61,922 bases of DNA from an uncultured Clostridia bacterium. GTDB taxonomy: Bacteria; Bacillota; Clostridia; TANB77; CAG-508. Position numbers and translations under genes: made by a program. The DNA lies in assembly GCA_948530865.1 (NCBI GenBank), contig CAOTKV010000009.1:1-61922 (forward strand), given 5' to 3'. Within the stretch, counting starts at the first letter, position 1, and each line of letters opens with the position of its first letter. This document shows, piece by piece, positions 8,114 through 17,490 of this stretch. The notes below the pieces were generated by a model. The model worked only from the letters and a program-made list of their open reading frames with translations, had not been told where the DNA came from and did no database searches.

Positions 8114-9943
8114 TTATTCAAAAAATTTTTCAAATTCTTCACTTGTAATTTTTTCTTTTTCAAGTAACTCTTTAGCTACCTTATCTAAAATATCCATATT
8201 AGCTGATAAAATTTCTTGTGCTGTTCTATACGCATTGTCTATTAATATTTGAATTTGATTTCCAACTTCATCAATTACTTTTTCTCCAAAAATTTGAATT
8301 TCATATGGATCGTCTACTTTTAATGAAATTGGACCTAATTTATCATCCATACCATATACTGTAAGCATATCTTTAGCAATACCAGTTGCAACTTCTATAT
8401 CATTACTTGCTCCTGTTGAAATTTCATTTAAAGCAATTTTTTCAGCAGCTCTACCACCCATTAAAGCAACCATTTTTTCTAACAATTCTGTTTTTGATAC
8501 ATAGAATTTATCTTCAGTTGTTTTATACATTGTATATCCACCAGCTAATCCTCTTGGGATTATTGATACTTCTTTAACATCTGTTTGAGTTGGTAAAAAT
8601 TTACTAACAACAGCATGTCCAGCTTCATGATATGCTGTTAACTTTTTATCTTTATCTGAAATTACTCTGTTTGTTTTTTCAAGACCTACTGTTATTTTCT
8701 TAACAGCATTTTCTATATCCATATTAGTAATTGCATCATGATTATTTCTAGTAGCAATTATTGCTGCTTCATTTAATACATTTGCAAGTTCTGCACCTGT
8801 AAATCCTGCTGTATCGCCCGCAATTGATTTGAAATCAACATCATCTGCAATCTTTTTATTTTCACTATGAAGTTTTAATATTGCTTCTCTTCCATTCAAA
8901 TCTGGTGCTGGAACTGTAATCTGTCTATCAAATCTTCCTGGTCTTAATAAAGCTTTATCTAACATTTCAGGTCTATTAGTTGCTGCTAAAACTATTATTG
9001 TTTCATTTGTTTCAAAACCATCCATTTCAACTAATAATTGATTTAATGTTTGATTGTTTTCTGTTTCTGAACCGCTATTGCTTGTTCTTCTTGAACCAAT
9101 TGCATCAATTTCATCTATAAAAATAATACATGGTGCAATCTTTTTTGCTTTATCAAATAATTTTCTAACTCTTGATGCACCCAAACCTGCGAACATTTCT
9201 ATAAATTCAGAACCACTCATTGAAATAAATGGTACTCCTGCCTCTCCAGCAATTGCTTTAGCTATTAATGTTTTTCCTGTTCCTGGTTTTCCATATAATA
9301 ATATACCCTTAGGAATTTTTGCTCCCATATCCAAATACATTTGTGGCTTTTTCAAAAAATCAACAATTTCTATTAACTCACCTTTTTCTTCATCTAAGCC
9401 TGCAACATCATCAAATCTAACATCTGGTTTACTTCCGTCTTCTCCACCATAAACTTTTCCACTATCTCCACCTAATCCTTGCATTTTAATTATCATGAAC
9501 ATTAATACAACTAATAATATTGTTGGTAACAAAGAAAATACTGAATCTGTAATTCTTAAAAATACATTAACAGGTTCTTGTTTTAAATTAATTTCTATTC
9601 CATCTTTATCTACTTTATCTTGTATTAATTCTGTAAAAGCTTGTATACTTGGAACTAATACTGTCTTTTGTCTATCCTTTTCTTCACCTTCTCCAACCAT
9701 TGTAACAGTAATTGAATTACTTCCTGTTGTCATTTCAATTTTTTCAATTTTCTTTTCATTAATAGATGTTATTAATTCTGTATATGCAAGTTCTTTTTCT
9801 TCTGGATCTTCTTTCATATTATTTAAATAAAAGAAAACACCAGCAGCCACAATACATGCAACTAATAAAATAACTAATATGATTGATTTTAATAATTCTT
9901 TTTTCCTTTTATTTTCTTTTGGTTTTTCATTGTCTTTTTTCAT
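8114..9943 (-). CDS. ftsH: ATP-dependent zinc metalloprotease FtsH
   Basis: A membrane-bound AAA+ protease that degrades misfolded or regulatory membrane and cytosolic proteins. 609 residues: TM1 18-39, an external domain, TM2 about 137-152, AAA+ module with Walker A GKPGTGKT (218-225), Walker B FIDEID (275-280) and a conserved second region of homology, then the peptidase with zinc motif HEAGH (439-443) and the third ligand Asp515. Two usual residues differ: Walker A normally reads GPPGTGKT, and the pore loop normally MFVGVGASRVR reads MFAGLGASRVR. It could be a divergent second FtsH rather than the housekeeping one. Neighbours are DUF1189 and an SGNH hydrolase rather than the usual tilS-hpt context. 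Confidence 0.95.
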   Translation of the reverse strand: MKKDNEKPKENKRKKELLKSIILVILLVACIVAAGVFFYLNNMKEDPEEKELAYTELITSINEKKIEKIEMTTGSNSITVTMVGEGEEKDRQKTVLVPSIQAFTELIQDKVDKDGIEINLKQEPVNVFLRITDSVFSLLPTILLVVLMFMIIKMQGLGGDSGKVYGGEDGSKPDVRFDDVAGLDEEKGELIEIVDFLKKPQMYLDMGAKIPKGILLYGKPGTGKTLIAKAIAGEAGVPFISMSGSEFIEMFAGLGASRVRKLFDKAKKIAPCIIFIDEIDAIGSRRTSNSGSETENNQTLNQLLVEMDGFETNETIIVLAATNRPEMLDKALLRPGRFDRQITVPAPDLNGREAILKLHSENKKIADDVDFKSIAGDTAGFTGAELANVLNEAAIIATRNNHDAITNMDIENAVKKITVGLEKTNRVISDKDKKLTAYHEAGHAVVSKFLPTQTDVKEVSIIPRGLAGGYTMYKTTEDKFYVSKTELLEKMVALMGGRAAEKIALNEISTGASNDIEVATGIAKDMLTVYGMDDKLGPISLKVDDPYEIQIFGEKVIDEVGNQIQILIDNAYRTAQEILSANMDILDKVAKELLEKEKITSEEFEKFFE

Positions 9944-9965
9944 ATTTACTCATTCCTTCTATTAA

Positions 9966-11003
9966 TTATATTTCTGAACCATCTGGTTCGTTATTTTCAT
10001 CAATAACTGGAGTATCCTCTTTTTCAGAATCATCCTTTTTTTCATCTGTATTTTTTTCTTGTTTTTCCTTAGATTCTTCTTCCAATTTTTCTTCTGCTTC
10101 TTCTTTTACTTGTTTTTGTACTTCAGCAATTATTTTAAGTTCTTGCTGTTGTCTTATAAGATCTGACTTTATCATAAAAATTGCTGTAAAAATATACACA
10201 CAAGAAATTAGCATATAGAAAATTGAAAAATATTTTATATAAAATCCTGTTAATAAATTTAATATCATATAACTTGCGTGTAATATATTTGGAAATGTAA
10301 CTGAATATATAGCTAAAACAACTAAAGTTTTTGCAGGACATCTAACCCTTGCAAAACTACAAGCAATACTTCCAAATATAGCAACCATTATCATATCTAA
10401 AAATAATTGAACAAATTCAGTTATAAATAATGTAATTAAATTTTCAAAATAAATAATACTTACTATTGAATTCATTCCAATAGAATCTATCATATCTATT
10501 AACTCTTGTTTATTAGATATTGAGATTTCTTCTAAACCAGAAATTTTATTTTGTAAGTCTGAAAACACATAATCTTCTTTAAAATTTCCATTTACTATTC
10601 TAATTCTATCTTTTAAAATAATTATACCTATTGAATCGTTATACATTATTTTATCATATTCTTTTATAGTCTCTTCTGAAACATTATCATCTGAATTTAT
10701 AAATAATCTTACTTTATATTCCTCATCATATGCTTCTACATTTTTTGATGATTTAAAAATTGCGTCATTATATGAAAATTCTGGTAATTCATTTCTTATA
10801 TAATTAATTCCTTTTTCAAGTTGTTTAGAGTATTCATACGTATATACTAATGAAACTATTGCTGAAATTATTAATATAAGTATAGTAAAGTATCCTAAAG
10901 CTTCTGAAACCTTTTGACCTAAAAATCTATCGTATTCTTCTAATTTAGTTATGGAAGTTTTTAATTTTGTAAAAAAACCCATTTTTTTATTTTCTTCTTC
11001 CAC
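9966..11003 (-). CDS. DUF1189-like membrane protein
   Basis: A 345-residue membrane protein with one N-terminal hydrophobic segment (about 35-55), an extracytoplasmic domain of about 110 residues, several membrane segments (about 175-275) and a long Glu/Lys-rich cytoplasmic tail. The layout resembles DUF1189 proteins, whose function is not established. The GTG start at 11003 shares one base with the TAG stop of the alanine racemase gene (TAGTG), so translation is probably coupled; GGGAG lies 8 nt upstream. Confidence 0.65.
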   Translation of the reverse strand: MEEENKKMGFFTKLKTSITKLEEYDRFLGQKVSEALGYFTILILIISAIVSLVYTYEYSKQLEKGINYIRNELPEFSYNDAIFKSSKNVEAYDEEYKVRLFINSDDNVSEETIKEYDKIMYNDSIGIIILKDRIRIVNGNFKEDYVFSDLQNKISGLEEISISNKQELIDMIDSIGMNSIVSIIYFENLITLFITEFVQLFLDMIMVAIFGSIACSFARVRCPAKTLVVLAIYSVTFPNILHASYMILNLLTGFYIKYFSIFYMLISCVYIFTAIFMIKSDLIRQQQELKIIAEVQKQVKEEAEEKLEEESKEKQEKNTDEKKDDSEKEDTPVIDENNEPDGSEI

Positions 11004-12111
11004 TATATATACTCCCTTCTAATTTCATCATTTGCTTGTAATGGTGTTATATTTAAAATTACTTCATCATTAATTTTTATATTTTCACTATTTGTTATAT
11101 CTATTATACAATGATACATACCTAGTTTTCCCAATATTTTATACTTATTACCATTTATAATAACTTTAAGTGAATTATCTTTGAAAATCTTTTTTATTTC
11201 CATTCCAACAGCTATTAGATTATTTTTTAATGTATAATCATCTCTTAATTTGTCTTTATTTAAACCATCTGCATAACCGACTGGAACAATCGCAACCTTA
11301 GTTATCTTTCTAGTTTTGTAAGAATTTCCATAACTTATATTATAATCTTTAGGTAATTCTTTTATTTCAGTAATTGAAGATTTAAATGTTCCAATTTTCT
11401 TTAAACCCTTAACTGATATAAGCGTTCTTCCTTGAATAATTGATCCAATTCTTACTGAATCTAACCACATTCCGAGGATATTTTAGAAACGCAGTTGAAG
11501 AAGCTGTGTGTAAAATTCCTGGATTATATCCTGCTTTTTCGATTTCTTCTATACATTCCATAAATCTATTAAATTGCTTGTTTGTCCACTTTTCATTTAT
11601 TGGTTTAGAAAAATGAGTATATGTTCCAACAATTTTTACTCTTTTTAAATTTTCAAAAGCTATTAAAATATTGGTTAAATCTGTATATAAAAAACCATAT
11701 CTTGCAAATCCTGTATCTATTTTCAAATGAACTTTTACTTCATCTTTTTCACATTCTTCTGCAATTTCTTCAATTAAATTTAATTCTTCATTACTTCCAA
11801 CAGTTAGTGTTATATCATTTTCTATTAATAATTGCAATTCTTTTTTTATTATAGTTGGAGATAGCATTAGAATTTCGCTTTCAATTTTACCTTCACTTCT
11901 AAGTTTTATAGCTTCTTCTGGTACTGAAACTGCTAAAGTTTTAATACCATTTTCTATTAAAATTTCAGATAATTTTATTATATCTAATCCCATCCCGATT
12001 TGCTTTTACAACTGCAATTATGTCTGTTTCCTTTTCAGAATCATTTATAATTTTCTTTATAATATTAATATTATTTTCCAAATCTGTCTTATTTATTTCT
12101 AATATTTTCAT
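11003..12111 (-). CDS. alr: Alanine racemase, interrupted by two single-base frameshifts
   Basis: PLP-dependent interconversion of L- and D-alanine, supplying D-Ala for peptidoglycan. Three consecutive reading frames must be joined: start at ATG 12111 (MKILEINK..., running to VVKAN), then the frame beginning GLDIIKLSEIL, then the frame beginning WLDSVRIGS. Removing one G at plus 11997 and one at plus 11474 restores 368 residues with the PLP-lysine motif VVKANGMGLD, the HTASS block and the catalytic tyrosine region SYGNSY...VPVGYADG. On the coding strand each is an extra C between T and GG. As given the gene would be dead, yet alr is usually needed for the wall, so sequencing error or recent decay with a second copy elsewhere both remain possible. 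Confidence 0.9.
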
Positions 12112-12132
12112 AAATAATATAATCCTTTAAAA

Positions 12133-13191
12133 TTATTTATTTGAGCTTATTTTCTTTTTCAATGTCCTTAATGTTCTAAATGTTTTTTCTGCTAATTTAT
12201 ATAATTTGTAAGTTAAAGCTTTATATGGAATATAAATTTCACCTATAAATTCTGTAAATTCAGCATTAAATCCTTTTTTAAATCTATATAATCCATATTG
12301 AGGATGTGATTCATCTACAACACCTGAAACTCCTCTAAAATCATACATATCTGCCCCTCTAGCAATTGATTCTTTTATCATTGTCCATTGCAATAAATAA
12401 TTTGGCATTAAATTTCTATGGCTATTAGAACTTGCACCATATAAGTACCAAACTTTATTTCCATACATAATTGGAATAATTCCAGCAATTGGCTTATCTT
12501 CATGATACGCCATTAATATCTTCATATGTTCTGGTGCCATTTCATCATACATCTTTTCAAAGTATTCTAAAGATCTAATTATAAAATTATCCCTTTCACC
12601 TGTTTCAACCATAATTCTGTGAAAATCTTTTAAATCTTCTTTTGTTCCTTCTTTAATAACAACTCCTTTTTTAGTTGCTAAACGAACATTATATCTAGTT
12701 TTTTGATGAAATGCTGAAAAAACTTCATCCTCTGTTTTTCCTTTAATATCTAATCTAAAAACAAATCTTGGTTGAATTTCATCTTTAAAATCCTTGCTAT
12801 CATCTTTTATTTTAAAACCTTTTTTAGTAATTATATTTCTGAATTTTTCATCTGATTTTAATATATCTGGTTCAACTCTTAAAACAAAAGCATTATATTT
12901 TTTGGCTAGTTCATTTGCTCCATCTACTAAATCTTGTATAATATTTTCATCATATATATCACAAACAGGTCCTCTTGCTGAATACATTAAATTTCCAAAA
13001 ATAGGAATTTTACGTATCCACACACAAAGACTTCCTCTTATATTTCCTTCTGAATCTTCTGAAAGTATAACTTCTTTTTTCCAGCTAGTTTTTACATTTC
13101 CCCATTCTAAAGACTGTTGGAAATTACATCTATCATGTGTTTCCAAAAATTTCTTATAACGTTCTTTATCGTTTTCTTCTAATAGTTTCAA
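12133..13191 (-). CDS. FemAB/FemX-family peptidoglycan aminoacyltransferase
   Basis: A 352-residue protein with two GNAT-like halves, matching the FemXAB family that adds amino acids from aminoacyl-tRNA to the lipid II stem peptide to form the interpeptide bridge. Recognisable blocks are FQQSLEWGNVK near the N-terminus, the substrate motif RYNVRLATKKGV, and DFRGVSG...YGLYRFKKGFN near the C-terminus. The inserted coiled-coil arm seen in FemA is absent, as in FemX and many clostridial members. It sits between cysS and alr in an envelope run, which suits a wall role. The residue transferred cannot be predicted. Confidence 0.9.
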   Translation of the reverse strand: MKLLEENDKERYKKFLETHDRCNFQQSLEWGNVKTSWKKEVILSEDSEGNIRGSLCVWIRKIPIFGNLMYSARGPVCDIYDENIIQDLVDGANELAKKYNAFVLRVEPDILKSDEKFRNIITKKGFKIKDDSKDFKDEIQPRFVFRLDIKGKTEDEVFSAFHQKTRYNVRLATKKGVVIKEGTKEDLKDFHRIMVETGERDNFIIRSLEYFEKMYDEMAPEHMKILMAYHEDKPIAGIIPIMYGNKVWYLYGASSNSHRNLMPNYLLQWTMIKESIARGADMYDFRGVSGVVDESHPQYGLYRFKKGFNAEFTEFIGEIYIPYKALTYKLYKLAEKTFRTLRTLKKKISSNK

Positions 13192-13207
13192 AACTATCCT
13201 CCTAATA

Positions 13208-14590
13208 TTATTTTTCTATAATTGTACCTTCTTTGCTATCCTTAACAGTATAACCTTTTTCTATTAAAATATCTCTAATTCTATCTGATTCTGTCCAATT
13301 TTTATTAGATCTTGCTTCATTTCTTAAATTAACTAATTCTAATATTTCTTCTGGTAATACTTTTTCTTCTTTTTTATAATTTTTTAAATCTAATCCAAGA
13401 ACTTCATCAAATTTTAATAAAAGATTTTTTAATTTTTGAGATTTTTTTGGATTTTTAACTACATCCCAAACAACACTCATAGCAACTGGCATATTTAAAT
13501 CATCATTTATTGCTTCTAAAAATCTTTCTTCATAATTTTTAATTTCATCATCTGATACATCTTCATTTCCTTCAGAGTGTTTTAAATATCCTTCTCTTAA
13601 TCTATTTAAGGCAACTTTAGCTGAATCCATTGCTTCAAAAGTAAAATTAATTTGAGCTCTATAATTTGATGTAAAATTAAACATTCTATAAACTAATGGT
13701 TCATACCCTTTTTCTTGTAAGTCATTTAAAGTATATAAGTTATTTAAACTTTTTGACATTTTTCCGCCATTAATTTGTAAAAATTCAACATGCATCCAAT
13801 AATTTGCTGGTATTTTTCCTGAAAATCCTTTACTTTGTGCAATTTCATTTTCGTGATGAATTGGAATATGATCAACTCCACCTGTATGAATATCAAAATT
13901 ATCTCCTAAATATTTATATCCCATCGCAGAGCATTCTAAATGCCATCCTGGATATGATTTTCCAAAAAACGAATCCCATTTCATTATATGATTTTCAGGT
14001 GCTTTTATCCAAAGTGCAAAATCTGCAATATTCTTTTTATTTTCATCAAATTCTACTCTAGCTCCAGCTTTTTGATCTTCTACATTTCTATTAGATAAAA
14101 CACCATATTTATCTAATTTTGATGTATCAAAGTAAACAGTATCTTCTGTTTGATAAGTATAACCATTTTCAATAATTTTCTTTACATATTCTTCCATAAC
14201 ATCAATATGTTCTGTTGCTCTTGCAATTATTTCAGGTCTATCTATATTTAATTTATCTATATCTGCTAAAAAAGCATCCATATAGAATTGGGCTATTTCA
14301 AATGGATTTTTATTTTCTCTTTTGGCTGCCTTCATCATCTTATCCTCACCTTCATCTGCATCTGATACAAGATGACCAACATCTGTAATGTTCATTACAT
14401 GTTTTAAATTATAGCCATTATATTTTAAAACTCTTCTTAAATTGTCCATAAAAAGATATGCTCTTAAGTTTCCTATATGGGCAAAATAGTATACTGTTGG
14501 ACCACATGAATACATTCTAATCTTTTTTTCATTTATAGGTTTAAATTCTTCTTTTTTTCTCGTTAATGTATTATAAATTTTTATACTCAT
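13208..14590 (-). CDS. cysS: Cysteinyl-tRNA synthetase
   Basis: A 460-residue class I aminoacyl-tRNA synthetase charging tRNA-Cys. Motifs are the zinc-binding Cys in YSCGPTVYYF, HIGN (a HIGH variant) in HIGNLRAY, the second zinc region LECSAMG, and GGKMSKSLNN (KMSKS loop); the C-terminal helical domain follows. GGAGG precedes the ATG by 7 nt. No T-box leader is visible; it follows the penicillin-binding protein gene with only a hairpin between, so it may be read through from upstream. Confidence 0.98.
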   Translation of the reverse strand: MSIKIYNTLTRKKEEFKPINEKKIRMYSCGPTVYYFAHIGNLRAYLFMDNLRRVLKYNGYNLKHVMNITDVGHLVSDADEGEDKMMKAAKRENKNPFEIAQFYMDAFLADIDKLNIDRPEIIARATEHIDVMEEYVKKIIENGYTYQTEDTVYFDTSKLDKYGVLSNRNVEDQKAGARVEFDENKKNIADFALWIKAPENHIMKWDSFFGKSYPGWHLECSAMGYKYLGDNFDIHTGGVDHIPIHHENEIAQSKGFSGKIPANYWMHVEFLQINGGKMSKSLNNLYTLNDLQEKGYEPLVYRMFNFTSNYRAQINFTFEAMDSAKVALNRLREGYLKHSEGNEDVSDDEIKNYEERFLEAINDDLNMPVAMSVVWDVVKNPKKSQKLKNLLLKFDEVLGLDLKNYKKEEKVLPEEILELVNLRNEARSNKNWTESDRIRDILIEKGYTVKDSKEGTIIEK

Positions 14591-14618
14591 GTTTTTTCCT
14601 CCTTAATTTATTTATTAT

Positions 14619-14638
14619 GGGCGGATTTTGCTCCGCCC
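14619..14638 (-). other. GC-rich intercistronic hairpin between PBP and cysS
   Basis: A 7-bp stem GGGCGGA/TCCGCCC with a 6-nt loop begins 12 nt after the PBP stop codon. On the minus strand it is followed by ATAATAAATAAATT and the cysS ribosome binding site, so it is at most a weak terminator. Confidence 0.5.
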
Positions 14639-14650
14639 TTTATATTTTTA

Positions 14651-17362
14651 TTAGGTTGTTGGTGTTCCACCTTGATCTCCTGTTGCTGGTGGAGTTGGAT
14701 CTGTTGGTTGTGTTGGTTCTGTTGGTGTTGGTGGTGGATTTGGATCTGTTGGTTGCGTTGGTTCTGTTGGTTTTGGATCTGTTGGTTTTGGATCTGTTGG
14801 CGTAGTTGGTGTTGTTGGAGTAGTAGGATTTGTTGGTGTTGTTGGCTGTTGTTGTTGCTGTTGTTTCTTTGCTTCTTCCTCTGCTCTCTTAGCTGCATCA
14901 ATTGCTGCTTGTGCTGCTGCTGCATCTGCTGCTGCTTGTGCTGCTGCCGCTTGTTCTTCTGGTGTTGGTCCTGCTGGCGCTGTATGAAGTGTACATGTAG
15001 TAGTTGGCATTGTTGTAGCCATACCTTCTGTAATCCATTTTGGATCTCTTTCTTTTTCAGGAACATATCCTGCTGAAGGTGTTACACTTGGACAAAATTG
15101 TGTTGCCATTAATTGTGTGTCATTACATACTCCAAAAGCTGAATGACCTTCACATGTTTCTGTTGGAACACTATCTGATGTAAATAATTCTACATATTGG
15201 TCTGGACATCCTGGTCCTGGTAGTCTTCCTGAAATCTTACATACTGACTGTCTTATTATTCCTTCTGGTTCTTCAAAAGTTGCATTTTCTAGATTTTCAT
15301 GAACAGCTTTCATAACAGCTGACCAAATTCTTCCTGCTGGATTCCCACCAAGACCTTTTTTATAAACAACCTTATGATTATCTTTATAGCCATACCAACA
15401 TGATGCAGAATAATATGGAGTAAATCCACAAAGCCATCTATCATAATCATCATTAGTTGTACCAGTTTTTGCTGCAACATCCATACCTTTTATTGCACAA
15501 TATGTTGCTGTACCTGATTTTACTGGTTGTGTTAAAATATCTTTTTCTATATAAGCATTTTGTTCTGACATAGCTCTATTTTCTATTTGTTCTGGTTCAT
15601 ATAAAACATTACCTTGGCTATCAGTTACTTTTGTATAAAATGTTTGTGATTTATAAACACCATCATTTGCAATTGCTGAATATGCACTTGCCATATCTGC
15701 TGGTGAAATTCCTTCATGCAAACCACCTAATGATAAATTAATTCCTTCTGTTGTAAAATCAGGTAATCCAATGTTTTTGCAAAATTCAACAGCTACTTCA
15801 GTTCCAATATTTGTTAAAGCTTTTGCATGTGGTATATTGTATGATTGCTCAATTGCTTGACGCATATTTGAATAAGTAGAATATCCTGTAGAGTTTCCAG
15901 GTCTCCATGGTTTAGCTGAAGTCGCTCCCCATACAGTATTCAAATTATAATATACTGTAGCTCCTGTAATTGTTCCAGACTCTAAACCTGGTGCAATTAC
16001 TGCAATAGGTTTCATTGAAGAACCTGTTTGCTTTTTATTTTGAGTTGGATGATTCCAATATCCTAATTTTGTTTTTGCTGTTCTCTCTTCTTCACTTCCA
16101 GTAGCAGTTGCTGCTGCAACTACCTCACCTGTTCTATAATCTTCTATAACCATTGTTGGAGTTGAATAAAATGTTTGTTCTTCTTTTTTTCCTGTTTCTT
16201 CATCTTCTACATCTTCACTATACTTAGTAACATAAATATCTTTTACAATTTCTTCTTCAAGGATATTTTGAATATCTGTTTTTTGTGTTGTATATATTTT
16301 TAGACCACTGCTATATAAATATAATTCAGCAGCTTTTCTATCCATATCTTCATTTTCTGCTTGAATTTGATCTAAAATTTGATCAATCGCAGCATCTGTA
16401 ACATAAGAAACATCTACTGTTACACTAGCACTTTCACCTTGTTTGAAATTTAAACCATTATCTACTTCAGTAACTGCTTCATTATACTGGTCTTCTGTAA
16501 TGTAAGATAATTCTTTCATTTTTCCAAGAACAGTCTTTGTTCTTTTCTTTATTTTTGCAGTCATTTTTTCTTTTTCTTCTTCTGGATTTTCTTTATTCTT
16601 AAATTCAGAGAATGGCTTATATGCATTTGGTGAATGGTTTATTCCTGCCATATATGCACATTCTGCAATACTCAAATCTTTTGCACTTTTATCAAAATAA
16701 TATACTGAACCAAGTTCAACTCCGTTTACATCATCTCCACCAACAAATATTAGGTTTAAATATAGTTCTAATATTTGATCTTTAGATAAAACATTTTCAA
16801 CTTGGATTGATTTTGAAATTTCTTTAACTTTTCTCATTACACCAGCAAGTGCTGTTCTTTCTTTTTCTTGTGTAATATTTTTTACAACTTGTTGTGTTAT
16901 AGTACTTCCACCAAAGCTTGATTTTCCAAGATGAATTATATAATTAAATGTAGCACGTGCTGTTCTCATTATATCTATACCACTATGTTTATAAAATCTT
17001 TCATCTTCAATTGCAACATAAGCTTTTGGTAAGTATTCAGACATATCTGATAAACTTATACTTTTTCTTTTTGTTCCACCACTTAATACTGCAATTTGCT
17101 GTCCATCAGCATCATATACTATAGAGTTCTCATCTCCTACTTTAAGCATTGATACATCTATTTTTAGTTCTTCTCCAAAAACTCCAAAAAATGCACCTGC
17201 TAAAACACCTGCACCAATAATTAAAACAAGTACTAATACTATTAAACCTATTTTTATTCCTAATGCAGCTTTAGGATGTTTATCTTTAAATTTTACTTTA
17301 TTTCCTTTTTTATTTTTGACATCTGATTTTTTTACTTTTTTGGTTTTATTATTGTTATCCAT
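14651..17362 (-). CDS. Class A penicillin-binding protein (bifunctional transglycosylase/transpeptidase)
   Basis: Polymerises lipid II and cross-links peptidoglycan at the outer face of the membrane. 903 residues: basic cytoplasmic head, TM about 33-58, GT51 domain with catalytic Glu in EDERFY (119-124) and GGSTITQQ (151-158), then the transpeptidase with SSMK (448-451), SYN (507-509) and KTGTT (632-636). A Cys-containing segment (about 700-790) and an Ala/Gln stretch lead to a Pro/Thr-rich tail of about 80 residues, a disordered wall-spanning type of ending common in clostridial PBP1a. GGAGG precedes the ATG. Dense repetitive codons in the tail create long antisense frames that I do not accept as genes. 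Confidence 0.97.
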   Translation of the reverse strand: MDNNNKTKKVKKSDVKNKKGNKVKFKDKHPKAALGIKIGLIVLVLVLIIGAGVLAGAFFGVFGEELKIDVSMLKVGDENSIVYDADGQQIAVLSGGTKRKSISLSDMSEYLPKAYVAIEDERFYKHSGIDIMRTARATFNYIIHLGKSSFGGSTITQQVVKNITQEKERTALAGVMRKVKEISKSIQVENVLSKDQILELYLNLIFVGGDDVNGVELGSVYYFDKSAKDLSIAECAYMAGINHSPNAYKPFSEFKNKENPEEEKEKMTAKIKKRTKTVLGKMKELSYITEDQYNEAVTEVDNGLNFKQGESASVTVDVSYVTDAAIDQILDQIQAENEDMDRKAAELYLYSSGLKIYTTQKTDIQNILEEEIVKDIYVTKYSEDVEDEETGKKEEQTFYSTPTMVIEDYRTGEVVAAATATGSEEERTAKTKLGYWNHPTQNKKQTGSSMKPIAVIAPGLESGTITGATVYYNLNTVWGATSAKPWRPGNSTGYSTYSNMRQAIEQSYNIPHAKALTNIGTEVAVEFCKNIGLPDFTTEGINLSLGGLHEGISPADMASAYSAIANDGVYKSQTFYTKVTDSQGNVLYEPEQIENRAMSEQNAYIEKDILTQPVKSGTATYCAIKGMDVAAKTGTTNDDYDRWLCGFTPYYSASCWYGYKDNHKVVYKKGLGGNPAGRIWSAVMKAVHENLENATFEEPEGIIRQSVCKISGRLPGPGCPDQYVELFTSDSVPTETCEGHSAFGVCNDTQLMATQFCPSVTPSAGYVPEKERDPKWITEGMATTMPTTTCTLHTAPAGPTPEEQAAAAQAAADAAAAQAAIDAAKRAEEEAKKQQQQQQPTTPTNPTTPTTPTTPTDPKPTDPKPTEPTQPTDPNPPPTPTEPTQPTDPTPPATGDQGGTPTT

Positions 17363-17412
17363 AAATCCTCCTTTTTCAGATAAAATCTCTGCATAAAATA
17401 CTATTATGATAT

Positions 17413-17441
17413 CTTATATGTCATGTTGTATTATATTACAA
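17413..17441 (-). promoter_or_regulatory. Probable promoter of the PBP gene
   Basis: Minus-strand TTGTAA (17436-17441), 17-nt spacer, TATAAG (17413-17418), about 50 nt upstream of the ATG. Confidence 0.45.
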
Positions 17442-17447
17442 ATATAC

Positions 17448-17475
17448 AAATAAATAAAGCCTTTTTTATTTATTT
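17448..17475 (-). terminator. Possible terminator after dprA
   Basis: An 11-bp stem made only of A and T (17448-17458 with 17465-17475) with a 6-nt loop lies about 15 nt after the dprA stop. A weak stem, so low confidence. Confidence 0.35.
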
Positions 17476-17490
17476 TTTTCTTAAAAAAAC

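Noticed and set aside
14619..14638. Strong terminator between PBP and cysS
   Set aside because: The hairpin is good, but the minus-strand sequence after it is not a T-run and leads straight into the cysS ribosome binding site.
14672..15076. Long frames antisense to and out of frame with the PBP tail (Trp/Cys-rich or Gln/His-rich)
   Set aside because: Produced by the repetitive Pro/Thr/Ala codons of the PBP C-terminus; no ribosome binding site and no family resemblance.
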